Shown here: positions 1-9,000 of the stretch, piece after piece | Layout of the letters: the number at the start of each line of letters is the position of its first letter | Position numbering within the stretch: the first letter of the stretch is position 1 | Assembly (NCBI RefSeq): GCF_965638725.1 | Contig: NC_134975.1 | Location: 935,179 to 999,178 of the forward strand | From: Aptenodytes patagonicus | Taxonomy: Eukaryota; Chordata; Aves; Sphenisciformes; Spheniscidae | Length of the DNA stretch: 64,000 nucleotides | Direction of reading: 5' to 3' | Notes under the pieces: model-generated | Seen by the model: the letters and a program-made list of their open reading frames with translations, nothing else | Database searches by the model: none | What the model was told of the DNA's origin: nothing | Program-made: the position numbers and the translations under genes

Positions 1-486
1 TCCCACCACCCCATCCTACGTCCCACCACCCCACCCCGTGACCCACCACCCATCCTACGTCCCACCACCCCATCCCACGACCCACCCACCCCATCCTACG
101 TTCCCACCACCCCACCCCGTTGCTCCCCACCCATCCCACAACCCACCACCCCATCCCACGACCCACCCACCCCATCCCACAACCCACCACCCCATCCCAC
201 AACCCACCCACCCCATCCTACATCCCACCACCCCATCCCGTTGCTCCCCACCCATCCCACAACCCACCACCCCATCCCACGACCCACCCACCCCATCCTA
301 CGTCCCACCACCCCACCCCGTGACCCACCACCCCATCCTACGTCCCACCACCCCACCCCGTGACCCACCACCCCATCCTACGTCCCACCACCCCATCCCA
401 CGACCCACCCACCCCATCCTACGTTCCCACCACCCCACCCCGTTGCTCCCCACCCATCCCACAACCCACCACCCCATCCCTGGGCT
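1..486. repeat. C-rich minisatellite, cut by window edge
   Basis: Tandem array built from CCCACCACCCCATCC-type units with short variants ending in TACGT, CACGAC, CCGTGAC or CCGTTGCTC. Open frames on both strands across it follow from the repetition and have no protein-family features. The array begins before the window. Confidence 0.93.
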
Positions 487-1555
487 CGTCAACCCCCACC
501 TTCTCTCCACCCCCGACACGCTGTTGGGGATGGGGAGTCCGGGGGGGGGGACAACGGGAGAAAAAAATATCCCGGTTTAGGTGGAAACCCTTAAGGAGAA
601 GGGGAAAAAATTAAAACCGTGGGAAAAGATGAAGACCTCGCAGGCGGGGCGCTGCTCGTCCCTGCGGCGATGCTCCTTTCAAGACCTTCGTTAGGAGAAC
701 AAAGGAATGGCAGAAAATATTGGGAGAAAAGACGCCGGATTGATTCTCTCCCCCCCCCCCCCCAGCCTTTTGTCGCAGGTTCACGGTGCGGGGGGGGGAG
801 CTTTGTGCCTATAAATCACTGCTCCTCACTCGGCTGCTGCAATTGGGGCCCCTAACGAAGCTTCCCCCGTGCCAGCACCCCGACACCCGGCCGTGGGCAC
901 CCGATGGCACCCAAAACCGGGTCTGGTCCACGGAAGGGGGGGGGGATATTTATAAGTGGGCAGATTCTGCGGGGGCAATTTTCGGGCTCTGCGGGGTTCC
1001 CCGCTGCAGGATTTGGGGGGGGTGTGTGTGTGAATGGAAAAAGGGGGGGTCACGGCAAGGCTAAGGGAAGGACCCGACTCGTCCCCAAATGGCTTTGCCC
1101 GGAGCAGACGACCTTTCCCGGCTCTGCCTCCCCCTCCCTCCCTCCTCGCTTTTTTTTTTTCCCCCCATCTTTTTTTATGTTCTGCCGCTCGCCGCTGCGG
1201 GGATATTATTTTCCGTAGCATCGTGGTGCAGTGCAGAGAGCAGCTGAGGAAGAAAGAGCCGAGCCCTCGCCCCCCCCGCCCTCCGCCGCCCCCCACGCTC
1301 TGCAGAGCAGCACTGGCAAAGGGATCCCCCCCAAAACCCCCTTTTTTTCCCCCCAAAAAATAAGGGGAGCCCGGTTCTGCTGAGCTGCGGTTGGGGAAAA
1401 ATACCGTTTTTCGGCTTGCCTGGGAGCGGAGCTGGGGTGAGCGTCGCGTGGGCCCCCCACGTGCGCCCCCGCAGCGGGTGAGCTGCTGGGAGGAGGAGGA
1501 GGAGGAGGACGAGGAGGCATAAATTGTAAGGGCAGACGTGGTTGCACCACCGCCT
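487..1555. other. Intergenic, GC-rich, no gene seen
   Basis: Unique but low-complexity DNA with many G and C runs, a CACGTG near 1,459 and a GGA-rich run near 1,490-1,515. No open frame here resembles a protein family, and no RNA gene was recognised. Confidence 0.6.
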
Positions 1556-2165
1556 GCGTTCACACGCATGTGCACACGGGCACACGCGCACAGACCCAAC
1601 CCGGGCATGCCCACGCGTGCACGCTCACCTGCCTGCACGCGCGCCCACACGTTCGTACGTGCGCACGCACGCGTGCTTGCGCATTGCGCACGCTCACACG
1701 CACGCAGGTGCCTGTGCACACACGTACATACGCGCGCACACGCATGCACGTGTATATAAGCGCACCCGTGCCTGCCTACGCCCAGCCAGCGCACGCCCGT
1801 GCACGCAACTCATGGACATGCGCCTGCCTGCACGCTCGCACGCGCACGCACGCTCCCCAAGCGCACGCCGACGCTCAGATGCACGCTTGCACACGCACAC
1901 CCACGTGTACGCTCGCGTGCACGTACACGAGCGCCTGTGCCGGCATACACACGCAAGCACATACGTGCACACGGACACACAAGGATACACACGCGCGCGT
2001 GTCCGCGCGACGCCCACACGTGCCCGCGCACACACGCACGCATGCACACACACACACAGATGCATGCACACGCACATTCACGCGCACACGCAGGCACATA
2101 CACGCGCGCGCGCGCACACGCACACAGATGCACGCAGACACCCACACGCACCCACACGCACCCAC
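1556..2165. repeat. CA/CG alternating purine-pyrimidine block
   Basis: About 600 bp of imperfect CACACGCA/CACGTGCA alternation with almost no interruption. The composition is typical of Z-DNA-prone sequence. Open frames in several registers translate to His/Thr/Arg/Ala repeats and are artefacts. Confidence 0.9.
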
Positions 2166-2510
2166 GCCCCCCCCCACCCCCCGCCTTCTCCGCCCCCCCC
2201 CCGGCCTCCCCAGCCCCGCCGCGCCCGCGGGGTCCCCGGGCTGGTCCCGGCGCAGCTCCCGGGGCCGCCGGCGCCGGCGACGGGCGGTGACTCACCCGCT
2301 GCCCGGCCCGCATCGATCCCCCCATCAATCTCCTCGGGGGCCGCCCGCATCTCCGCTCCCGCCGCTCCGCCGCGCTGGCCCCCGCGCCGGCTCCGCGGTC
2401 GCCCCGGCAACCGTCGCCATGGAACCCGCAGCATCCCCCGGGCCCCGCTGGACCCCCGGGACCCCGGCCGGGCCCCCCCCCCCCCCGCACCGGGGGTCGC
2501 AGTCGCATGG
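2166..2510 (-). promoter_or_regulatory. CpG-rich island, possible minus-strand first exon
   Basis: Dense CpG stretch between two repeat blocks. On the minus strand, an ATG at 2350-2348 opens a short frame reading MRAAPEEIDGGIDAGRAA that runs into a good donor-like GGTGAGT, with the exon ending at 2296. A CpG island plus a donor could be the 5' exon of a gene transcribed away from HOXC13; in mammals the neighbour on that side is CALCOCO1, also transcribed away from the cluster. I see no CALCOCO1 coding sequence, so the assignment is speculative and the island may be only GC-rich DNA. Confidence 0.25.
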
Positions 2511-3776
2511 CGGGGTGTGTGTGTGTTACAGTCGCGTGGGGGGATCACACTCACACAGGGGGGTCACACTCACTTGGGGGTGTCACACTCGCATGGGGGG
2601 GGGTCACGCTTGCATGGGGGGGATCACGTTTGCACGGGGGGTATCACACTCGCACGGGGCGTATCACACTCATACAGGGGAGAATCACACTCGCACGGGG
2701 GTATCACACTTATACGGGGGGATCGCACTCACACAGGGGATCACATTTGCACGGGGGGTATCACACTCGCACGGGGTTATCACACTTATACGCGGGGTCA
2801 CACTCGCACAGGGGTACCACGCTTGCATGGGGGGATCACACACAGGGGATGACATTTGCACGGGGGGTATCACACTCGCACAGGGGTGTCACACTCGTAC
2901 AGGGGAGAACCACACTCGCACGGGGGTATCACACTTATACGGGGGGATCGCACTCACACAGGGGATCACATTTGCACGGCGGGCACGCTCGCATGGGGTT
3001 ATCACACTTACATGGGGGGTCACACTCGCATAGGGGTCCCACGGGGGGATCACGCTCACACGGGATCACATTTGCACGGGGGGTATCACACGCGCGTGGG
3101 GGTATCACACTCGTACAGGGGAGAACCACACTCGTATGGGGGTATCATGCTTATACGGGGGGATCACACTTGCATGGGGGGGTCACACTCACACGGGGGA
3201 TCACATTTGCACGGGGGGTATCACACTCGCACGGGGTTATCACACTTCTATGCGGGGTCACGCTCGCAGAGGGGTATCACGCTTGCGCGGGGGGATCACA
3301 CACAGGGGATCACATTTGCACGGGGGGTATCACACTCACACGGGGGACTCACACTCGTACAGGGGAGAATCACACTCACGTGGGGGTATCACACTTATAC
3401 GGGGGGATTGCACTCACATGGGGGGATCGCACTCACATGGGGGTGTCACACTCATATGGGGGGGGTCACGCTTGCATGGGGGGGTCACGCTTGCATGGGG
3501 GGATCACGCTCACACGGGGGATCCCATTTGCATGGGGGGTATCACACTCGCGCAGAGGTATCACACTCATACAGGGGAGAACCACACTCGCACGGGGGTA
3601 TCACACTTATACGGGGGGATCGCACTCGCACGGGGGGATGACACTTGCACAGGGAGATGACACTTGTATGGAGGTGGTCACGCTCGCACAGGGGGATGAC
3701 ACTTGCACGGGGGTTATCACACTCGCATGGGACGGGAACACGCTCGCACGGAGGGGCATCACGCTTGCACGGGGGA
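2511..3776. repeat. Minisatellite with ~110/220-bp higher-order repeat
   Basis: About 1.27 kb of units near 20 bp (GGGGGTATCACACTCGCACG and variants). A marker phrase, ATCACATTTGCACGG, recurs near 2,630, 2,737, 2,848, 2,958, 3,065, 3,199 and 3,310, so a half-period of about 110 bp is overlaid, with two alternating versions. Long open frames in several registers (up to 542 codons) result from periodicity and do not encode a recognisable protein. Confidence 0.92.
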
Positions 3777-4539
3777 AAAAGGGAGAGAGGGAAACGGAGG
3801 AAAAAGGAAAGAGGAAAATGGGGGGAAAAAGGCAAGAAAAAGGGAAAGGGAGGAAGGGGAGAAACAAATTCTGCTACATTTTTAGTGAAGAAAAGCAGCA
3901 AATCCCCATTTCTCTCCACGACAGGGTCCGGCCCTGGGCTCGTGTGACGAGCTGGCCGGTCTCAGCCTCCCGTCCCGCTGCCGGCACAGCGGGTGTTTGG
4001 GGTGGAGACCGGGGGTTTTGCCCCAACTTGAGGGGGTTTAGCCCCAGATCTAGCCCTGCTTCCTTGGCGCAGCTGAGAAAGCGGGGTTTTCCGCTTGGAG
4101 CCTGGGGTTATTGTCCCAATACTGGTAGTTTTTAACCCAAAATTCAGCCTGGCTTTCCTGGTGCTGCTGGGAACGAGGTGGGTGTTTGGGCTTGGAGATG
4201 GCCCGGTTTTAGGGGGGGGTTGTCCCCAAATTTCCCCCTGTGCCCCCAGGGCTCTCCCAGCCTCAGGGTGGGCAGCTCTGGCTGGGATTGGGCAGGGCAG
4301 AGCGAAGTGCCGAGGCTGGATTGGCCCAGAAGCCAAATAACCTTCTTAGAATTGGTCTGCTGACATCACCGGCTTGCTAAGAAAACTGATGACATCACCG
4401 AGGCAAGCAGTGACATCACCTCTTCTACCCCATGGCTGCAGCTCTGGGCCAGACACCCCGGTGATGGGCATTTGCTGCTTGCTTTGCTGGCCAGGTGGCC
4501 TGAGCAGAAGGGGAAAGGCCGATCCGCCCCTGCCTTTGC
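3777..4539. other. Unique intergenic DNA with TGACATCACC triplet
   Basis: It begins with a purine-rich stretch, then unique sequence. Three exact TGACATCACC copies lie at 4361-4370, 4390-4399 and 4411-4420. The core TGACATCA is one base from a cAMP response element. No coding signal was found. Confidence 0.5.
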
Positions 4540-4770
4540 AGCAACATTAAAATCCGCCCCCCCAGGAATATTTGTGCTCAAATGCAGCAAATAAAGAGGA
4601 CGCGGGGGGTCCCCGGGGGGTCCCCGGGACTGCGGAGCCGGCGGTGGCGGTGACCTGCCTCCCACGCAGGGGAAATCTCCTTCGTTAGCGGTGGAAAATA
4701 GCGGCGCGGGCATGAAAAGGCAGCGATAATATTTTATTTGTGTCTTTTTACGAGGCGGGCTCTTGAAAGC
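4540..4770. promoter_or_regulatory. Candidate regulatory element with HOX13 site
   Basis: AT-rich, complex sequence standing out from GC-rich surroundings. It contains CAAATAAAG near 4590, a TATTTTATTT block and TTTTACGAG at 4746-4754. The reverse complement of the last, CTCGTAAAA, is one of the two preferred sites of HOX13 proteins. Conservation was not tested. Confidence 0.35.
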
Positions 4771-4969
4771 CGCCCTGGCACAAGGAGGGGAGCGTGATAT
4801 ATTGGTGGCTGCTGGAGAGGTGGAGCGTGACGGTGCCGGAGGAGAAACGCGTGGCCGGTCCGTCCCCCCCAGCCCCATCACTGTGAATCCTGCTGGTGTC
4901 CCCAGCTGTGAGACGTCGTCCTCAAACGTGTGTCCCCAAAGGGTTGGAGGCACCAGCCCTCGGCCCCAG

Positions 4970-5585
4970 CGTGTCCCCAGGTGTGAGGTATTGTCCCCGT
5001 TCTGAGGCAGTGTTCCTCACCCAAGGCATGTCCCCAGGTCTGAGACACTGTCCTCAGGTCTGAGACACTGTCCCCAACCTGAGACACCATCCCCAGGTCC
5101 AAGACACTGTCACTTGACCCCAGACATGACCCCAGGTCCAAGACACTGTGCCAAGACACTCTTCGAAGGTCCAAGACACCGTCCCTCAACCCAAGACACC
5201 GTCCCCCATCCCCAGATGTCATTCCCAGGTCTAAGACCCCATCCCTTGACCCAAGACCCCATCCCCCAAGCCAAGACATGTCCCCAGGTCCAAGACCTTG
5301 TCCCCTACCAGAGACACCATCCTCCGGTCCAAGGCTCTCCCAAGACACTCTCCCCAGGTCTGAGACACTGTCCCTCGACCCAAGACAAGTCCCCAGCTCC
5401 AAGACACCATCCCAAGACACCAACCCCAGGTCTAAGACATGGTCCTCAACCTGAGAGACCATTCCCAGGTCCAAGACATGGTCTCCAAGCCATGTCCCCG
5501 GGTGCAAGAGACCATCCCCGACCCTGGACACGTCTCCAAGTCCTAGATGCTGTCCCCAGCCCAAGGCATGTCCCCAGGCAGGAGA
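4970..5585. repeat. ~20-bp minisatellite (CCCCAGGTCCAAGACAC)
   Basis: About 30 degenerate copies of a 19-22 bp unit resembling CCCCAGGTCCAAGACACTGT, with insertions. An open frame across it is a repeat artefact. Confidence 0.9.
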
Positions 5586-5840
5586 CACCGGAGAGCTGAG
5601 GGGCAGGTAGGGAAGCAGGAAAGCAGCAGGCAGGGGTCTGGAGAGCAGAGAGGAGCTGCAGGGCGACATGGAAAAGCCAAACCTCTCGCTTTCAAACAGC
5701 AAAACCCCTCCAGAAAGCAGCACGGTCACCCCAGCACAGCCCCATATCTGCTGCCTGAGAATCCCCACCGGGTCAGCATGGGCCAAGCCAGCCCAGGCTC
5801 TCATCACCTTCCTGACAACCCTTCTCAGGGGGACTAAAAC
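5586..5840. other. Unique intergenic spacer
   Basis: Short unique stretch after the minisatellite. It holds nothing I can name. Confidence 0.4.
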
Positions 5841-5844
5841 AAGC

Positions 5845-6075
5845 CCCAAGCCCCCAATAAATCGCTGTCCTCTGCCTGTGGCGCATCCTGCGGCACCGGC
5901 GTCCCGGCCGGACAGACGATATCTATAATCCTGCCGCGCTGTCGGAGTAAATCTCGCGGCTCTCCCAGCATCGCCGAGACCCCAATAAATATCTCCATTT
6001 CCTGCTGTCCTGGAGGGAAGATCTGATCAGCTTTTAAATGTCAAATGTAAAGTAAAGTTTGTCATAAAAAAGCCT
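5845..6075. promoter_or_regulatory. Candidate element with two CCAATAAA sites
   Basis: Two exact CCAATAAA motifs at 5854-5861 and 5982-5989, each in a CCCCAATAAAT context, plus GTCATAAAA near 6061. CCAATAAA is the canonical HOX13 monomer site and also resembles CDX sites. The block from about 5,995 is AT-rich and non-repetitive, as expected of a conserved element. This is inference; no alignment was run. Confidence 0.4.
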
Positions 6076-6520
6076 GTAAAAAAAAAAAAAAAAAAGAAAA
6101 TACCCCGTCGAGGCGGGCCGGGAGCCGGAGTGAAGCGTGGCAGCATCTGAAGGCGCTGGGGGATGTTTCAGGTACCCCATCCCCATCGTTGAGGGGTGGG
6201 GGGGGACCCATTTTAACCCCCCCCCTACCCCAAAAGGCTCCGCCAAGCCCCTGCTCCCGGGATGAGAGGGGACGGGGACGGCTCGGGTGCGTGGCGGGGG
6301 GAGTTTAAGGGTGTTTTTGCAGTGTGATTTGGTTGGCACCCCAAATCCCGGGGGGATAAATTGGGCGCGTCCCAACCTTTCACCGGCATCACCAGGGAGG
6401 CAAAAAAACCCCCGAATTCCCCCCCAAAGATCCCCCCCCCAGTTTTTTCTCCCCGCCTGGCTCGCCAGCCGCTAATTCCCCTCCATTTTAATGCCTCCCA
6501 TGACGCCATCCCATTTGGGC
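6076..6520. other. Intergenic, no gene seen
   Basis: Contains an A17-18 run and several C/G homopolymers, otherwise unique. No coding feature was recognised. Confidence 0.5.
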
Positions 6521-6521
6521 T

Positions 6522-6605
6522 CTTCTGAATCATGTCGTTTCATGTACTAATTAAGCAATAAGACACAACAGGGCATGGATTTATGGGGCCGTATTTCACG
6601 CGTAG
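6522..6605. promoter_or_regulatory. Candidate conserved noncoding element
   Basis: Short island of complex AT-rich sequence in GC-rich DNA, containing ACTAATTAAGCAATAAGAC and GGATTTATGGGG. The TAATTA core and CAATAA/TTTATGG motifs are homeodomain- and CDX/posterior-HOX-like. Selected by eye on composition and motif content. Confidence 0.3.
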
Positions 6606-6678
6606 GTGTGCGGTGGCACCGCGCGGCCGCGAGCGCTTCCCCGCGGCCGCAGCACCCTCCTTCGTGTGGCTGCGGCAC

Positions 6679-6745
6679 CCAGGGGGTCCCGACTGCCACC
6701 CCGGGGGTCCCGGCTGCCGGCCCGGGGGTCCCGGCTGCCAGCCCG
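6679..6745. repeat. ~23-bp tandem repeat
   Basis: About three copies of GGGGGTCCCGGCTGCC-containing units separated by variable GCCCC. Confidence 0.8.
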
Positions 6746-6989
6746 GAGCTGGTCGTGCCCCATGGTGCAAATGGAGGTGGGGAAAGTCCCCCCGAGCACC
6801 GCGGGGGAGGCAGGAGGTGGGGGATGCAAAGGGAGGCGGTGAGCACCCAAGGGTGCTCCTCTGCTGGCAGAGGGTGGGGGTCTCAGGTGCTTTGTGGGGG
6901 TGGAGGGTGCTCGGGGCGGGGGGGGGGGTGAGCACTCCCGCTCTGCTCCTATGCAGTATCCGTCTGGCTCGGTACATGCCGTGTCCCCC

Positions 6990-7081
6990 CGCCTGGATGC
7001 CACCCTGGGGACACCAGCTGGGAATTCAGCCTGGATGCCACCCTGGGGACACCAGCTGGGCCCCCTGCCTGGATGCCACCC
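6990..7081. repeat. ~41-bp tandem repeat
   Basis: Two and a partial third copy of a unit beginning CCTGGATGCCACCCTGGGG and continuing ACACCAGCTGGG. Confidence 0.85.
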
Positions 7082-7138
7082 AAATCTGGGGAAAGCAGAG
7101 CCGGGCTGGGTGCGGGTCCACGCAAACACACCATGTAG

Positions 7139-7215
7139 CGTCACCCGCAGCCCAATGTCACCCACAGCCCAGTGTCACCCGCTGTCTGGTGTCACCCGCT
7201 GTCCGGTGTCACCTG
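7139..7215. repeat. 18-bp tandem repeat
   Basis: Four copies of a GTCACCCGCTGTCCGGT-like unit. Confidence 0.8.
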
Positions 7216-7427
7216 CCGTCCAGAAATGGGCCCGGTCCCGGCATGGCTGGACCGCCACTGCCCTCTACCCTCCCACGGCAAAACGGCAGCCGGCCCCTGG
7301 CACCCCAGCAGAGCCACCCCGCTGCACCCCGACACCCCAGGCCAGGACCTGGGGACAGGGGGACCGGCGAGGGAGAGGTCCCCGGGGCTGGGGTGGGAGG
7401 TGGGAGCCGGGGGTGGTGATCCCCGAG

Positions 7428-7580
7428 ATCCAGCTGTGGGTGTGACGGTGACCCCCACGACCCAGCTGTGGGTGTAATGGTGATCCCCATGATCCAGCTG
7501 TGGGTGTGACGGTGATCCCTGCGATCCAGCTGTGGGTGTGACAGGGTGTGACCCGAACCCCCCCCCGATCCAGCTGTGCG
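7428..7580. repeat. ~34-bp tandem repeat
   Basis: Four to five copies of a GATCCAGCTGTGGGTGTGAC unit followed by GGTGATCCCC. Confidence 0.85.
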
Positions 7581-7782
7581 GGTGTGGCAGGGCCGGGCGG
7601 TGCGGGGGGTGCCTGTGCTCACACCCGCGGGGGTGAGCGGTTGTGCCCAGCCTGTGTGACTGTCCCCCCGCCGCACGTCACCGGCCCTACGGGCGCAGGG
7701 GGGGATCCCCCCGGCCCCCCCACCCCCCGGCCTCTCGGGGGGCTCCGTCGGGGCGCGGAGGCGGTGGGAGGCAGCCCGGCCC

Positions 7783-7850
7783 CATCCCCATTCCCATCCC
7801 CGTTCCCACCCCTGTCCCCATCCCTGTCCCCGTCCCCGTCCCCGTCCCCC
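7783..7850. repeat. 6-bp C-rich repeat
   Basis: CCCCAT/CCCCGT hexamers repeated roughly ten times. Confidence 0.85.
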
Positions 7851-7943
7851 GGGGTCTCCGCGGGGCCGGTCCCGCTCCCGCCGCCGCCGCCGCCTCATTA
7901 GGATGCAGCGCGGGCGGCGACTGCGCCAGCGCCGGGACGGGAG

Positions 7944-8081
7944 CGGGGCCGGGGACCGGGAGCGGGGACAGGGACGGGAGAGGGGCCGGGGACCGGGAGC
8001 GGGGACAGGGACGGGAGAGGGGCCGGGGACCGGGAGCGGGGACAGGGACGGGAGAGGGGCCGGGGACCGGGAGCGGGGCTA
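7944..8081. repeat. ~37-bp GC-rich minisatellite
   Basis: Nearly four perfect copies of a unit starting GGGGCCGGGGACCGGGAGCG and continuing GGGACAGGGACGGGAGA. The regular G-runs could form G-quadruplexes. Confidence 0.92.
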
Positions 8082-8590
8082 GGCTGGGGGCAGCAGCACC
8101 CGGTGTCGTCGTCCCCCCCCCCGGTGCCCCCCACCCCGCGGGCACCCGGTAACCCCCGGCCCCCCCCGGCCCCGGCAGCCCCCGTGCCCACCCCCATCCC
8201 CCTTGAACCCCCTTACGCACCCGTAAGCCCCCCCATGTGCCACCCACTGACCCCCCCATCCTCTATACACCCGTTTCCCCCCCCGTGAGCCCCGCAGGGG
8301 AGGGGGCACCCCACGGCAGCCGCCCGGACCCCGAAGACGCCCCCCCAGCCATGCACACGCACAGGCACACGCGTGTCCAGGCACACGTGTGTGTGTGTGT
8401 CCCCCCAACACCCACCCGCACCCCCACTCCCACCTCCAGCCCCCCATCACCCTCCCCCCCCAACTTACAGCATCCCCCCCAAGTCCCCACCATTCCCCAC
8501 TCGTGCCTCAGTTTCCCCACCCTCCCCACCCCAAACCCCCCCCAAAAAGCAGGACAACCCCCCCACCCCCCCCCCTGAGCGGCGGCCGCC
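8082..8590. other. C-rich intergenic, no gene seen
   Basis: C-homopolymer-rich DNA with a short GTGT run near 8,385-8,400. Open frames are low complexity. Confidence 0.55.
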
Positions 8591-8595
8591 GTCAC

Positions 8596-8682
8596 GCCGC
8601 GGCGGCTTTGCAAATCCCGCTATTAATCGCAAGGTCAAAGCCATTACGGTGATATTAAAACCATCAGAGCCCACGGGGGGGG
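8596..8682. promoter_or_regulatory. Candidate conserved noncoding element at gap edge
   Basis: Complex AT-rich block containing TTTGCAAATC (octamer-like), CTATTAATCG, CGCAAGGTCAAAG (an AAGGTCA nuclear-receptor extended half-site) and GTGATATTAAAACC. It is flanked by homopolymer-rich DNA and lies 120 bp left of the gap. Identified by eye. Confidence 0.35.
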
Positions 8683-8800
8683 ATGGTGGGGGGGTGGAAA
8701 GACGGGGGGGGGGTGGGGGGTGGGGGGTGGGCCCCCCTTCGACCCACCCCCCCCCCCTCCTCCCGGCGCGGCGGCTTTGGAGGCGCGCACAGAACATTGC

Positions 8801-9000
8801 NNNNNNNNNNNNNNNNNNNNNNNNNNNNNNNNNNNNNNNNNNNNNNNNNNNNNNNNNNNNNNNNNNNNNNNNNNNNNNNNNNNNNNNNNNNNNNNNNNNN
8901 NNNNNNNNNNNNNNNNNNNNNNNNNNNNNNNNNNNNNNNNNNNNNNNNNNNNNNNNNNNNNNNNNNNNNNNNNNNNNNNNNNNNNNNNNNNNNNNNNNNN
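8801..9000. other. Assembly gap (200 N)
   Basis: Exactly 200 ambiguous bases, probably a nominal gap size. The flanks are extremely GC-rich and homopolymeric, which explains the break. Confidence 0.99.

Noticed and set aside
38-580. 180-codon open frame and several minus-strand frames
   Set aside because: They translate the C-rich minisatellite (Pro/His/Thr repeats or Gly/Trp repeats) with no protein-family character.
1542-4135. Very long forward frames (436, 487 and 542 codons)
   Set aside because: All three registers are open because they run through CA/CG and 20-bp repeats; no domain is visible.
1-8800. Telomeric or subtelomeric repeats
   Set aside because: No TTAGGG or CCCTAA array is present among the minisatellites.
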